From: Jannaschia sp. M317
GTDB taxonomy: Bacteria > Pseudomonadota > Alphaproteobacteria > Rhodobacterales > Rhodobacteraceae
Direction: 5' to 3'
DNA: 64,000 nt
NCBI RefSeq assembly: GCF_025141175.1
Contig: NZ_CP081155.1
Location: 3,067,001-3,131,000 of the forward strand
The position numbers were made by a program, and so were the translations under genes. Shown piece by piece: positions 1-9,013 of the stretch; position 1 is the first letter of the stretch; every line of letters begins with the position of its first letter. The notes under the pieces were generated by a model, which saw only the letters and a list, made by a program, of their open reading frames with translations, was not told where the DNA came from and searched no databases.

Positions 1-902
1 GGCATAATGCGCGCGATATCCCCGTCTCCGCAGGCAAGTTCGATGTCGAGGATTATACCCTCTACCTTGTCGATTTCATGAAGGAGCTGGGCTCCGACCT
101 GAACGTCATCGCCGTCTGCCAGCCAGCGCCTCTGACGCTGGCGGCGACCGCGCTGCTTGCGGAACAGGACCCGAAGGCACAGCCCCGGACGCTGACCCTG
201 ATCGGCGGGCCCATCGACCCCGATGCCGCAGCCACCGATGTCACCGATTTCGGACGGCGCGTGACCATGGGCCAACTGGAACAGAGCATGATCCAGCGCG
301 TCGGCTACAAATACGCGGGCGCGGGACGCAAGGTCTATCCGGGCCTTCTGCAGCTGCAGTCCTTCATGTCGATGAACAGCGAGACCCACGCCAAGGCGAT
401 GTGGAACCAGATCCTGGCCGTGGCCAACGGCACCGCCTCGGATCATGACAAGCACAACAAGTTCTACGACGAATACCTGGCCGTGATGGACATGCCCGCC
501 GAATTCTACCTTTCCACGGTCGAGCGTATCTTCAAGGGGCTGGAAATCGCCCAGAACAAGTTCACCGTCGCGGGCCACAAGGTCGACATCGGCAAGATCA
601 CCAATGTCGCCGTCAAAACGGTCGAAGGCGGCAAGGACGACATTTCCGCGCCGGGTCAATGCGTGGCCGCGCTGAACCTTTGCACCGGCCTGCCGGACGA
701 CAAGAAAGCCAGCTACATCGAGCCGGAGGCGGGCCACTACGGCATCTTCGCGGGCGGGTCCTGGCGGCGGAATATCCGGCCCCTGGTGCTGGACTTCATT
801 GATGCCAACGCCGGCAAGACCCCCACGGCCAGGAAAAGCCCCGCCAAGCTTTCGGTCGTCGAAGACAAGGACCCCGGCCCCTCCCCCAACGTGGCGGTGT
901 AA
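1..902 (+). CDS. phaZ: Intracellular polyhydroxyalkanoate depolymerase, 3' part (5' end outside window)
   Basis: The frame is open from base 3, so the gene starts left of the window; 299 residues of its C-terminal part are visible. PhaZ hydrolyses stored polyhydroxybutyrate granules in the cytoplasm to release hydroxybutyrate. The visible part begins NARDIPVSAGKFDVEDYTLY, a block typical of intracellular PHB depolymerases, and ends with the GHYGIFAGGSWRRNIRP block that carries the C-terminal histidine region of this alpha/beta-hydrolase family. The nucleophile serine should lie in or just before the truncated start. Four bases separate its stop from the next start, so it probably shares a transcript with the DUF6151 gene. 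Family assignment is firm; the true start cannot be seen. Confidence 0.9.
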   Translation, partial: HNARDIPVSAGKFDVEDYTLYLVDFMKELGSDLNVIAVCQPAPLTLAATALLAEQDPKAQPRTLTLIGGPIDPDAAATDVTDFGRRVTMGQLEQSMIQRVGYKYAGAGRKVYPGLLQLQSFMSMNSETHAKAMWNQILAVANGTASDHDKHNKFYDEYLAVMDMPAEFYLSTVERIFKGLEIAQNKFTVAGHKVDIGKITNVAVKTVEGGKDDISAPGQCVAALNLCTGLPDDKKASYIEPEAGHYGIFAGGSWRRNIRPLVLDFIDANAGKTPTARKSPAKLSVVEDKDPGPSPNVAV

Positions 903-905
903 ATC

Positions 906-1487
906 ATGACAGACGATGTTCTCGGGTTCGCCTGCACCTGCGGTCAACTGCGCGGAGAGATCACCGATATCTCGCCCTCGGCCTATACGAACATCGTCTG
1001 CCACTGCGAGGATTGCCGCTCGGCCTACACTCATCTGGGGCTGGCCGACCCGGAAAAGGTCGGCATCCTGCAAACGACGCAGGATCGCATTCACATCACC
1101 CAGGGCGGCGAATTTCTGCGCGTCTTCAGGCTCAGCGCCAAGGGCGCGCTGCGCTGGTTCGCCACCTGCTGCGACACACCGCTGTTCTACACCCCGCTCA
1201 AACCCCGGATGGTCCATGTCGGCATCAACACCGACCGGTTGGACACCCCGGATGCCGTGGGGGCCGTCATGGCCGAGGGGTTCATCCCCGCACCGGGCGG
1301 CAAGCAACGGCACAAGGGGCTGGGGCGCATGGCCGGGCGCATGGTCACGCGCATGGCCGCCAAGAACCTGAGCGGAGAATGGCGCAACACGCCGTTCTTC
1401 GATGACACGAACGCCCCCACCGTCCCGCCGCAGGTTCTGACCCGCGAAGAACGGGCCGCCGCCCTGATGGGTTTGAACCGCGCCTGA
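906..1487 (+). CDS. DUF6151 family protein, GFA/CENP-V-like zinc fold
   Basis: This is a 193-residue cytoplasmic protein. Near the N-terminus are CTCGQLRG and CHCEDC, and further on a CC pair (ATCCDTPLFYT). This is the cysteine layout of the zinc-binding GFA/CENP-V fold (glutathione-dependent formaldehyde-activating enzyme relatives). The C-terminal 70 residues (GRMAGRMVTRMAAKNLSGEWRNTPFF) are characteristic of the DUF6151 group and absent from simple GFA enzymes. No reaction has been established for this group that I know of. The start is an ATG four bases after phaZ, so co-transcription is likely. It is a distant relative of the small GFA protein at 57631-57999. Confidence 0.8.
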   Translation: MTDDVLGFACTCGQLRGEITDISPSAYTNIVCHCEDCRSAYTHLGLADPEKVGILQTTQDRIHITQGGEFLRVFRLSAKGALRWFATCCDTPLFYTPLKPRMVHVGINTDRLDTPDAVGAVMAEGFIPAPGGKQRHKGLGRMAGRMVTRMAAKNLSGEWRNTPFFDDTNAPTVPPQVLTREERAAALMGLNRA

Positions 1488-1657
1488 TCCGCTGCTTGGC
1501 TGCTAAAATCTGACGGAAAATCCGCGCCACATTCCTGCCCCAATTGCGCCACGCCTTCGGCACGATCACCAATCGTTAACATTTCGACGCCTAGATTGCA
1601 GGGGTAGCGGTCTTTCCTCCGACGTCTTGAGGCGGACCTTGGTTCACGAGGTGCGGA

Positions 1658-2731
1658 ATGAATGTAGGCAGCCTGACCTGGCGCGTAACGCCTGACCTGC
1701 TGTGTGTGGCAGACGCGGGCGGCGTGTTCCGACACACAAATCCGGCCTGGTTCAGAACCCTGGGGCGCCTGCCCGAGGATATCGAAAGCCGTCCATTTTT
1801 CGATTTTGTCCATCCCGACGACTACGGCGTCACGCAGCAGGCATTCATCGACCTGCAACGGGGCCTGCCCGTGCTGCAGTTCGAAAACCGGTATCGCCAC
1901 AAGGATGGCAGCTATCGTTGGCTGTCCTGGAATGCGGTTCCCGAAGCGGACCACTTCTTTTGCAACGCCCGCGATATCACCCGCGCAAAAGAGACGGAGC
2001 GGGCCCTCGCCTCCGAAACGGCGCAGGCCCACCTGCGCGAGCAGTTCATCTCCATCCTCGGGCACGACCTGCGCAACCCGCTGGCCGCCGCCATCTGCGC
2101 GGTCGAGTTCATGGAGCGGGAGGAAATGAGCGACCGCGCCAAGATCGTGTTGGGCACCGCGAACCAATCGATGCAGCGCATGTCCGCTCTGATCGACGAC
2201 GTTCTGGATTTCGCCCGTTCTCGCCTGGGCGGCACCATCGGAGTCGATCCCATCGGCAATATCGACCTGGCGCAGGTCCTGTCCCGGGCCGCCGCCGAGA
2301 TAAGCATGGCCCACCCCGACATCACGCTGGAGGAGAGGTACGACCTCCACCACCCTGTCACCTGCGACCCGGATCGGATTGCGCAATTGGTGTCCAACCT
2401 TCTCGGCAACGCCGTCTTTCACGGCGAGCCGGGCGGCCGTGTCTGCATGACTGCGCAGGACCGCGGCGATCGCGTTTCCCTGTCGATCACGAACCGGGGC
2501 GGGACCATTCCACCCGCCATCAAGCACATGCTCTTCGAGCCGTTCAAACGCGCCGATCCGGCGTGCGGTCAGAATGGGTTGGGACTTGGTCTGTTCATCG
2601 CCAAGCAGATCGCGAACGGCCACGGCGCTGACCTCGACGTCTGCTCCGAGGCGGGCGAGACGACCTTTACGCTGACCCTGCCCCGCGAAATCCGGCAGGT
2701 GCCCATGGTCGAACACCGCCACGCCTCCTGA
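1658..2731 (+). CDS. PAS-domain sensor histidine kinase, soluble
   Basis: A 357-residue kinase with no membrane segment. An N-terminal PAS domain covers about residues 8-110 (FFDFVHPDDYGVTQQAF and the RYRHKDGSYRWL strand). The dimerisation/phosphoacceptor H box is ISILGHDLRNP with His136. The ATP-binding domain shows an N box (LVSNLLGNAVFHG, about 244-256), a GGTIP region near 281 and a G2 box NGLGLGLFIAKQ at about 306-317. It should autophosphorylate on His136 in response to a cytoplasmic signal sensed by PAS. No response regulator gene lies beside it, so its partner is elsewhere. It is preceded by a 170-base gap and followed by a strong terminator. Confidence 0.88.
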   Translation: MNVGSLTWRVTPDLLCVADAGGVFRHTNPAWFRTLGRLPEDIESRPFFDFVHPDDYGVTQQAFIDLQRGLPVLQFENRYRHKDGSYRWLSWNAVPEADHFFCNARDITRAKETERALASETAQAHLREQFISILGHDLRNPLAAAICAVEFMEREEMSDRAKIVLGTANQSMQRMSALIDDVLDFARSRLGGTIGVDPIGNIDLAQVLSRAAAEISMAHPDITLEERYDLHHPVTCDPDRIAQLVSNLLGNAVFHGEPGGRVCMTAQDRGDRVSLSITNRGGTIPPAIKHMLFEPFKRADPACGQNGLGLGLFIAKQIANGHGADLDVCSEAGETTFTLTLPREIRQVPMVEHRHAS

Positions 2732-2736
2732 AATGC

Positions 2737-2764
2737 GAAAGGGGCACCCGAAGGTGCCCCTTTC
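2737..2764. terminator. Bidirectional intrinsic terminator
   Basis: A perfect stem (GAAAGGGGCACC / GGTGCCCCTTTC) with a CGAA loop sits between the convergent kinase and symporter genes. The A/T ends serve as the T-tract on either strand, so it should stop transcription from both sides. Confidence 0.85.
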
Positions 2765-2782
2765 TACCGAACCCGATCGGGA

Positions 2783-4333
2783 TCAGTGCTTGAACTTGCG
2801 GATCTCGCCCGACTTCAGCCGCGCCGCGTAGGAGATCAGTTCCTCCTTCACCAGCGACATCAGGAAATACAGCGCCAGGATATTGACCACCGCCATGGCA
2901 AAGATCGCCGCATCCGAAAAGTCGATGACAGGACCCAGGCTGGCCGCCGCGCCGATCACGACGAAGACGCAGAACAGGACCTTGAACACCAGCTCCGTCG
3001 TTTTCCCTTCGCCAAACAGATAGGTCCAGGCCTTCAACCCATAGTACGACCAGGAAATCATGGTCGAAAAGGCGAACAGAACCACCGCGATGGCCAGGAT
3101 GAACGGGAACCAGCTGATCCCCGACGCAAAGGCCGCCGACGTCAGCGCCACGCCGGACGTATCGCCCACCGTACGGATCGCCGTGCCTGCATCGTTCAGC
3201 AGGTAGTTGCCCGTTTCCGCGTCGATGACCAACTGGCCAGAGATGACGATCACCAGCGCCGTCATCGTACAGATGACCACGGTGTCGATCAGCGGCTCCA
3301 ACAGGGACACGAAGCCTTCGGTGATCGGCTCGTTCGTCTTGACCGCCGAGTGGGCGATGGCCGCGGACCCGACGCCCGCCTCGTTCGAGAACGCCGCCCG
3401 CTTGAAGCCCTGGATCAGCGCACCGACCATGCCGCCGGCCACGCCCAGCCCGGTAAAGGCCCCTTCAAAGATCTGACCAAAGGCCCAGCCGATCTTGTCG
3501 TAGTTCACGATCAGGATGATCAACGCCGCGCCGACATAAAGGATGCCCATGAACGGCACGACCTTTTCCGTCACCCGCGCGATCGACTTGATGCCGCCCA
3601 CGATGACCGCAAAGACCACGACGGCAAAGATGATGCCCGTGATCCAGCCCGGATAGTCGCCGACAAGGCCAGAGATCTGCGCATGCGCCTGGTTGGCCTG
3701 GAACATGTTGCCGCCACCAAACGCCCCCAGGATACAGAACACCGCAAACAGGGCTGCCAGGAACTTGCCGCCTGGCAGGCCACGCTGCTCGAACCCCTTG
3801 GAGATGTAGTACATCGGACCGCCCGAGACGGAGCCGTCGGGATATTCGTTGCGGTATTTCACACCCAGCGTGCATTCGGTGAACTTGGACGCCATGCCCA
3901 GCAGACCCGCCAGGATCATCCAGAACGTGGCCCCCGGTCCGCCGATGCCGACGGCCACCGCGACGCCCGCGATATTGCCCAGGCCAACGGTCCCGGACAA
4001 CGCCGTGGCCAGCGCCTGGAAATGGCTGACCTCACCGGCATTGTTCGGGTCCGAATACTCGCCCTTCACCAGTGAAATGGCGTGGCCGAAGAACCGGAAC
4101 TGCACAAAGGCAAAGTAGACGGTAAAGACGGTCGCCGCGACGACCAGCCACATGACGATCCAGGGAAAACTGGTCCCTGGAAACGGCGAAAAGATAAAGC
4201 TGACAAAGGGGCCCGTGACGCTGGCGAAGATGGCGTTCACCTGCGCGTCAAGGCCCACGGCCTCCTGCGCGCGGGCCGCGCCCGCCAGGGCAAGCGATCC
4301 GGCGAAGGCCGGTAATGCAATGCGGAAATTCAT
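2783..4333 (-). CDS. Sodium:alanine symporter family (AGCS) amino-acid carrier
   Basis: A 516-residue inner-membrane protein of the alanine/glycine:cation symporter family, which couples Na+ entry to uptake of alanine, glycine or related amino acids. About eleven hydrophobic segments follow one another. Family blocks seen are ATALSGTVGLGNIAGVAVAV near residue 110, the GGPMYYISKGF block near 175, and FKRAAFSNEAGVGSAAIAHS near 310. The first 22 residues resemble a signal peptide (cleavage after ARA) ahead of the usual first helix, which is longer than the classic AGCS N-terminus. The universal stress protein gene lies 11 bases upstream, so the two look like one operon divergent from the Lrp-type regulator. 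Substrate identity is inferred only. Confidence 0.88.
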   Translation of the reverse strand: MNFRIALPAFAGSLALAGAARAQEAVGLDAQVNAIFASVTGPFVSFIFSPFPGTSFPWIVMWLVVAATVFTVYFAFVQFRFFGHAISLVKGEYSDPNNAGEVSHFQALATALSGTVGLGNIAGVAVAVGIGGPGATFWMILAGLLGMASKFTECTLGVKYRNEYPDGSVSGGPMYYISKGFEQRGLPGGKFLAALFAVFCILGAFGGGNMFQANQAHAQISGLVGDYPGWITGIIFAVVVFAVIVGGIKSIARVTEKVVPFMGILYVGAALIILIVNYDKIGWAFGQIFEGAFTGLGVAGGMVGALIQGFKRAAFSNEAGVGSAAIAHSAVKTNEPITEGFVSLLEPLIDTVVICTMTALVIVISGQLVIDAETGNYLLNDAGTAIRTVGDTSGVALTSAAFASGISWFPFILAIAVVLFAFSTMISWSYYGLKAWTYLFGEGKTTELVFKVLFCVFVVIGAAASLGPVIDFSDAAIFAMAVVNILALYFLMSLVKEELISYAARLKSGEIRKFKH

Positions 4334-4344
4334 GGTTTTTCCCT

Positions 4345-4782
4345 TCAGGCCACGACGGTCACGGGCACGCTGGCACCCATCACGAGGTTGGAGGTGGAGC
4401 TGCCGAAAAAGCGCTTGGCAAAGCCCCCTTCGGAGGAACGGGCGACGACGATTTGTTCGGCCCCGACTTCCTTGGAAATGGCGTTGAGCGTGTCGGCGAC
4501 GTCGCCATGGCGCACGATGCCGCTGGCCGACAGGCCCGCAGCCTCAAGGGCCGCGACGGCCGGGGTGATCATCCGCTCGGTGGCGGTGCTGATCTCTTCC
4601 TCGCGACGCTTGTGACGCTGTTCGTTTTCTTCAGCGGTCTGAAACGAAAACGGCGACCATTCAACGACATAGGCCACCACAATTTCGCAATCCCCGATCA
4701 ACTGAGCCAGACGCTGCGCATGAGCCAGGGCGCGTTCGCCCGACCCATGACCATCGAGGCCCACAACAAGTTTCGTAGTCAT
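4345..4782 (-). CDS. Universal stress protein (UspA family)
   Basis: A 145-residue single-domain Usp protein. It has the N-terminal beta strand KLVVGLDGHGSGERAL with an aspartate after the strand. The C-terminal ATP-binding signature is RSSEGGFAKRFFGSSTSNLV followed by ASVPVTVV, so it is likely of the nucleotide-binding type. The middle (EENEQRHKRREEEISTATER) is a charged helix. It lies just upstream of the AGCS symporter gene on the same strand, and the pairing of a Usp protein with a transporter is common. Its regulatory role here is unknown. Confidence 0.85.
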   Translation of the reverse strand: MTTKLVVGLDGHGSGERALAHAQRLAQLIGDCEIVVAYVVEWSPFSFQTAEENEQRHKRREEEISTATERMITPAVAALEAAGLSASGIVRHGDVADTLNAISKEVGAEQIVVARSSEGGFAKRFFGSSTSNLVMGASVPVTVVA

Positions 4783-4964
4783 TTTTTTCTCCTGTTGTTT
4801 TCAGACAGGGCTGTCTGGGTCCGCAGGCCAGGCCGCCCCGTCGACGCGCATCCCTGACGCGCCGTATCGACACAATAGGCATATCGTCTGGACTTTGGGC
4901 CCGATCTCCGCGAAAATTCGGGTCATTGGACGGTTGTTCAGGAAAAAACAGGAAAAAAGACTGG

Positions 4965-5435
4965 ATGAGCAGGACTTTTGACAGCATCGATCGAAAGATT
5001 CTCGACGAACTGCAGGCTGACGGACGCCTTTCAATCGTCGAGCTGGCGCAACGGGTGAACCTGACGAAAACGCCCTGTTCAGAGCGGGTGAGGCGTCTGG
5101 AACGGGCTGGCGTCATTCGCGGCTACGCGGCACAGGTCGATCCCGCCGCGGTCGGGCTCAACCACGTGACGATCGTTCAGGTCGAGATGGCGCAGACCAC
5201 CCAGGATGCGATCCTGCGCTTCAACGACGCGGTGCGGCGTATCCCTGAAATCCAGACCTGCATGATGGTGGCGGGGTCCTTCGACTACGTCCTCAAGGTC
5301 CGCACCCGCGATATCGTTCATTTCCGCGAACTGATGGGCGACCAGATCGGGCGTTTGCCGAACGTCAGCAAGACGCATTCATTCGCGGTGATGGAAACGG
5401 TCTACGAATCCCTGCGGATTTCGATGACCGGGTAA
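4965..5435 (+). CDS. Lrp/AsnC family transcriptional regulator (PutR-like)
   Basis: A 156-residue regulator. The helix-turn-helix covers about residues 4-60 (SIDRKILDELQADGRLS, then LTKTPCSERVRRLERAGVIR), and the C-terminal RAM/ligand domain about 67-145. The motif TKTPCSERVRRLE resembles the proline-catabolism activators called PutR in alphaproteobacteria; that likeness is from memory and is an inference. I chose the ATG at 4965, behind an A/G-rich stretch (GGAAAAAAGA), over an in-frame TTG at 4926, because the family begins close to the first helix. It is divergent from usp-AGCS, so control of that amino-acid symporter is a reasonable guess. Lrp proteins usually also regulate themselves. 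Confidence 0.85.
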   Translation: MSRTFDSIDRKILDELQADGRLSIVELAQRVNLTKTPCSERVRRLERAGVIRGYAAQVDPAAVGLNHVTIVQVEMAQTTQDAILRFNDAVRRIPEIQTCMMVAGSFDYVLKVRTRDIVHFRELMGDQIGRLPNVSKTHSFAVMETVYESLRISMTG

Positions 5436-5439
5436 AGGT

Positions 5440-5486
5440 GCCCCAAAACGGGAAACCCGCGGCCGCCCTATGCCCCAAAACGTGAA
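5440..5486. repeat. Paired intergenic repeat, copy 1 (family with 26405-26460 and 48536-48591)
   Basis: Two short units lie in the gap between the Lrp regulator and bztD. On the minus strand they read TTTCACGTTTTGGGGCA and TTTCCCGTTTTGGGGCACC. The second shares CCCGTTTTGGGGCACCT exactly with the plus strand near 48542. The function is unknown; each unit can form a small hairpin. Confidence 0.55.
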
Positions 5487-5518
5487 ACGGCCCCCCACCC
5501 GTTCGGATGGAGGGCCGT
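5487..5518 (-). terminator. Terminator downstream of bztABCD
   Basis: A 14-pair stem with a four-base loop. Two positions that mismatch as C.A on the plus strand become T.G wobbles on the minus strand, so the hairpin is built to work for the bzt transcript. A TTT run follows on the minus strand. Confidence 0.75.
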
Positions 5519-5536
5519 CATTGACAGAGGCTTTGT

Positions 5537-6316
5537 TCAGTGACCCAGGATCTGGCTCAGGAACAGCTTCGTGCGCTCATTCTGTGGGTTCAGGAAGAAG
5601 CTCTCGGGCTCGTTCTGTTCCACGATCTGACCGGCATCCATGAAGATGACCCGGTTGGCAACCTGACGGGCAAAGCCCATCTCGTGCGTTACGCACAGCA
5701 TGGTCATCCCCTCTTCGGCGAGCTGGATCATCGTATCCAGCACCTCCTTGATCATTTCGGGGTCAAGCGCCGAAGTCGGCTCATCGAACAGCATGATCCG
5801 GGGCCGCATGCACAGCGACCGCGCGATGGCGACACGCTGTTGCTGACCACCCGAAAGCTGGCCGGGATACTTGTTGGCCTGATCGGGGATCTTCACCTTT
5901 TCAAGGAAGTACATCGCCGTTTCTTCGGCTTCCTTCTTGGGCGTCTTGCGCACCCAGATCGGGGCCAGGGTGCAGTTCTCCAGAATCGTCAGATGCGGGA
6001 AAAGGTTGAAGTGCTGAAAGCACATGCCGACCTCGGACCGGATCTTGTCGATGTTCTTGAGGTCCGACGACAACGGCGTGCCGTCAACGTTGATGGACCC
6101 CTGCTGGTGTTCCTCCAGCGCGTTGATGCACCGGATCAGCGTCGATTTACCGGACCCGGAAGGCCCGCAGATCACGATGCGTTCGCCGCGTTGAACGGTC
6201 AGGTCGATGTCGCGCAGAACGTGGAACTGTCCGTACCACTTGTTCATACCTTCGATCTTGATGGCCACCTCGTCGGAGACGGTCATGCCCTGCGGATTGG
6301 TGTCAGCCATAGCCAT
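5537..6316 (-). CDS. bztD: Amino-acid ABC transporter ATP-binding protein
   Basis: A 259-residue ATPase that drives a polar amino-acid importer. It has Walker [10 protein letters not shown] at residues 51-59, Q-loop [12 protein letters not shown], signature [15 protein letters not shown], Walker [16 protein letters not shown] and the H-loop [12 protein letters not shown]. This is the GlnQ/AapP/BztD subgroup. The start at 6316 is preceded by AGGAG seven bases upstream; a longer frame up to 6433 would overlap bztC and is not used. It is the last gene of bztABCD, which in Rhodobacter capsulatus takes up glutamate, glutamine, aspartate and asparagine. Assignment to bzt rests on the two large permeases upstream. 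Confidence 0.9.
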   Translation of the reverse strand: MAMADTNPQGMTVSDEVAIKIEGMNKWYGQFHVLRDIDLTVQRGERIVICGPSGSGKSTLIRCINALEEHQQGSINVDGTPLSSDLKNIDKIRSEVGMCFQHFNLFPHLTILENCTLAPIWVRKTPKKEAEETAMYFLEKVKIPDQANKYPGQLSGGQQQRVAIARSLCMRPRIMLFDEPTSALDPEMIKEVLDTMIQLAEEGMTMLCVTHEMGFARQVANRVIFMDAGQIVEQNEPESFFLNPQNERTKLFLSQILGH

Positions 6317-6327
6317 GTCTGATCTCC

Positions 6328-7629
6328 TTAACGATGGTCGGTCCGCAGCTGGCGTTCGAGCCACTGCGAATATTGCGAGATGCCGTAGCAAACGACGAAG
6401 AACAGAACGCAGGCCGCGGCCCACAGCTCCCAATAGACGCCCGCCCAGTCGGTGGACGACAGGATCGGGCCCCGGATCATGCCGACCAGGTCGAACATGG
6501 AGATGACCGAGACCAGCGTGGTGTCCTTGAACAGACCCACGGCCACGTTCACGATCCCGGGGATCGAGATCTTGAGCGCCTGCGGCAGGATGATCAGGCG
6601 CATGGATTGCGCGTAATCCAGACCGAGCGAGTCACCCGCCTCGTATTGACCCTTGGGCAGGGCGGCCAGGCCACCCCGGATCACCTCGGCGATATAGGCC
6701 GCCGAGAACATCGTGATCATGATGATCACCCGGATGATCAGGTCAAAGTTGGCATTCGGCGGCAGGAAGTAGGCCAGAACCACGTTCGCCACGAACAGCA
6801 GCGTGATCAGCGGCACGCCGCGCACGAACTCGATGAAGACCACGCAGAAGCCCTTGACGATGGGCAGACGCGATTGACGGCCCAGGGCCAGCAAGATGCC
6901 CATCGGGATCGACAGCGACACGCAGACGACGCCCAGGATCATGTTGAGCATGAAGCCGCCCATGGACCGGCTTTCTACCGTCTCAAGGGCCAGGAAACCT
7001 GGCATCGCAGCGGTGATGAAACCGCCGATCCACCAGATGACGAAGGCCGTGACGATGCCCGCCCCCATGCCGGGAACGAAGCCGCGCAGCTTTTCGATCT
7101 TCTGGAAGACCAGGTAGCCTGCAGCCACACCCACGGCCACGAAGATCGGAGCCAGGATCGTCCCGCCCCAGATCAGCCAATAGGCGATGAACGGATAGAC
7201 CGCCGTCGCGATCAGGGTCCAGCGCGGCAGGAACATCACGAACAGTGCCGGGGGAACCGCCAGGAACAACAGCACGAAGGCCATCGTCGGGCGCCACCGC
7301 AGATAGTCGGGATACTGGAACCCGAACAGCAGCTGCGGCCAGCGCTCGGCGATGACGGCGAAGCAGCCGCCGCCGTTGCCCTGCAATTGTTCGCGGCAAT
7401 CGCGGATGTCCGCGCCTTCCCAGGTGCCGTTCAGGATCCAGGGGATCAGGCCCGACAGCAGGTAGTAGATCACCAGGATCCCGAGCAGGGTCATGATGGT
7501 GTTGAACGGCCCCGAAAACAGGTTCGCGCGAACCCACCGGACGGCCCCCGCCTCGGCCACCGGGGGCGGCGCGGGCGGGATTTCGCTTTCGCGGACGAAG
7601 GCGACGGAGTGTGCGTGTGCGTCAGACAT
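6328..7629 (-). CDS. bztC: Amino-acid ABC transporter permease, BztC-like
   Basis: A 433-residue inner-membrane permease. The N-terminal half contains several hydrophobic segments (about 40-235) and is an extension found in Bzt/Aap permeases. The C-terminal half is the standard HisM-type permease ([30 protein letters not shown]), ending in the EAA-loop block [20 protein letters not shown] that contacts the ATPase. bztD follows 11 bases after its stop, and bztB ends three bases before its start. It pairs with BztB to form the membrane channel. The plentiful hydrophobic residues and gene order make the call firm; substrates are taken from the family. Confidence 0.9.
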   Translation of the reverse strand: MSDAHAHSVAFVRESEIPPAPPPVAEAGAVRWVRANLFSGPFNTIMTLLGILVIYYLLSGLIPWILNGTWEGADIRDCREQLQGNGGGCFAVIAERWPQLLFGFQYPDYLRWRPTMAFVLLFLAVPPALFVMFLPRWTLIATAVYPFIAYWLIWGGTILAPIFVAVGVAAGYLVFQKIEKLRGFVPGMGAGIVTAFVIWWIGGFITAAMPGFLALETVESRSMGGFMLNMILGVVCVSLSIPMGILLALGRQSRLPIVKGFCVVFIEFVRGVPLITLLFVANVVLAYFLPPNANFDLIIRVIIMITMFSAAYIAEVIRGGLAALPKGQYEAGDSLGLDYAQSMRLIILPQALKISIPGIVNVAVGLFKDTTLVSVISMFDLVGMIRGPILSSTDWAGVYWELWAAACVLFFVVCYGISQYSQWLERQLRTDHR

Positions 7630-7632
7630 GGC

Positions 7633-8862
7633 TCACCGCTCCTTCAGTTTTACGGAATTGTTGTAGACGTTCATGATGGCCGAAATCGCCAGCGAGAAGG
7701 TCAGATAGAACAGCATCAGCAACAGGATACATTCCAGCGCCCGCCCGGTCTGGTTCAGCGTGATGCCGCCCAGGGTGCCGGTCAGGTCCATGTACCCCAC
7801 GGCGATGGCCAGCGACGTGTTCTTGGTGATGTTCAGATACTGCGAGATCAGCGGCGGAATGATGACCCGCAGCGCCTGTGGCAGAACCACCAGCGACATG
7901 ATCCGACCCGGGCGCATGCCCAGCGCGGCGGCCGCCTCGGTCTGACCCTTGGAGATGGCCAGGATGCCGGCGCGCACGTTCTCGGCGATGAAGGCACCGG
8001 TATAGATGGACAACGCGAACCACAGCGCGATCAGCGACGGACGCAGCAGGAACCCACCTTCGAACCGGAAGCGGCCCATCTCCGGGTTTTCGACCGAAAC
8101 CGGCATGCCCAGGATGAAATAGGCCACGATCGTCGGCAGCAGCAGGATCGCGATCGACGGCAACAGGACGGGGACGACCTTGCCTTCGTCGAACAGTTTC
8201 TTGCGGGCATGCGCGCGCCAGCCAAAGACCCCGGCAATGGACGCCAGGAACACCAGCGCAACCAGCCAGCCGAGGCCGGTGAACACCAGACGCGGAATGA
8301 AGACGCCCTGGTTGGTGGCCGCGAACATACCGAACAGCAACGTGCGGTCCGGGTCCGATCCGTCGCGCGGCAATCGGAATTCAGAGATCGGCGGGAAGAT
8401 ATTCGCCGCCACGGTAAAGATGATGATGATCCAGATCAGGACGGGGATGTTTCGGAACATCTCCACGTAGACGGCCATCAGCTTGGAAATGATCCAGTTG
8501 TTCGACAGGCGCAGAACACCCGCGATGACGCCGAACACCGTCGCAGTGATACAGGCAAGGACGGCAACGATGATCGTATTGATCGCCCCGATGACCGTGG
8601 CGCGCAGATGCGTGTCCTGAGAGGTATAGGGGATCGGCTGCTGGTTGATGTCATAGCCCGCAGGGGCGGACAGGAACTCGTAGCTGAAGCCGTTCGACTG
8701 AAGCTGTTCATTTTGGGAGGCATTGTAAGCCAACCAGCTGAAACCCAGGATCAGCAGGACCAGCGCTATGAACTGAAAAGTATAGGACCGATATCGGGTG
8801 TCGTGAATCAGCTGCCCGATACGGAAGCCTTCCGCCTGCGGCGGATCGGTCATCGTTGTCAT
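7633..8862 (-). CDS. bztB: Amino-acid ABC transporter permease, BztB-like
   Basis: A 409-residue inner-membrane permease. The first helix is TFQFIALVLLILGFSWLAYN, followed by a periplasmic loop (about 55-95) and the permease core with FRNIPVLIWIIIIF near residue 140. The coupling-loop block EAAAALGMRPGRIMSLVVLP lies near 320. It forms the heterodimeric channel with BztC. The start MTTMTDPPQ at 8862 is preceded by GGGGAT; a second ATG nine bases on is also possible. A terminator-like hairpin lies between it and bztA, so it is probably made at a lower level than the binding protein. Confidence 0.9.
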   Translation of the reverse strand: MTTMTDPPQAEGFRIGQLIHDTRYRSYTFQFIALVLLILGFSWLAYNASQNEQLQSNGFSYEFLSAPAGYDINQQPIPYTSQDTHLRATVIGAINTIIVAVLACITATVFGVIAGVLRLSNNWIISKLMAVYVEMFRNIPVLIWIIIIFTVAANIFPPISEFRLPRDGSDPDRTLLFGMFAATNQGVFIPRLVFTGLGWLVALVFLASIAGVFGWRAHARKKLFDEGKVVPVLLPSIAILLLPTIVAYFILGMPVSVENPEMGRFRFEGGFLLRPSLIALWFALSIYTGAFIAENVRAGILAISKGQTEAAAALGMRPGRIMSLVVLPQALRVIIPPLISQYLNITKNTSLAIAVGYMDLTGTLGGITLNQTGRALECILLLMLFYLTFSLAISAIMNVYNNSVKLKER

Positions 8863-8973
8863 ATTAAATCCCCGTGTCCCTCAGGGTGTCCGGACCGCAC
8901 GGTCTGATGCCGCAACTGTCGCCCCCGAGGCGGAAATCGCCCCGTCATCCCTGGGAAAGTTATGTCGCAATGG

Positions 8974-9004
8974 AAAAAGGGCGCGGAGTGATCCGCGCCC
9001 TTTT
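8974..9004 (-). terminator. Intercistronic terminator between bztA and bztB
   Basis: On the minus strand a perfect stem AAAAGGGCGCGGA / TCCGCGCCCTTTT with a four-base loop ends in a run of Ts. It lies immediately after bztA inside the operon. Partial termination here would leave the binding protein in excess over the permeases. Confidence 0.8.
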
Positions 9005-9013
9005 CCGTCGATC

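Noticed and set aside
4862..4930. Lrp operator between usp and the Lrp regulator (CCCGA and TCGGG around GAAAATTC)
   Set aside because: The arms are short and widely spaced, and I could not match them to a known Lrp site.
6334..8907. An 857-codon open frame on the plus strand opposite bztC and bztB
   Set aside because: It is antisense to two clear permeases and rich in Asp, Arg, Gln and His, a typical shadow of membrane-protein codons.
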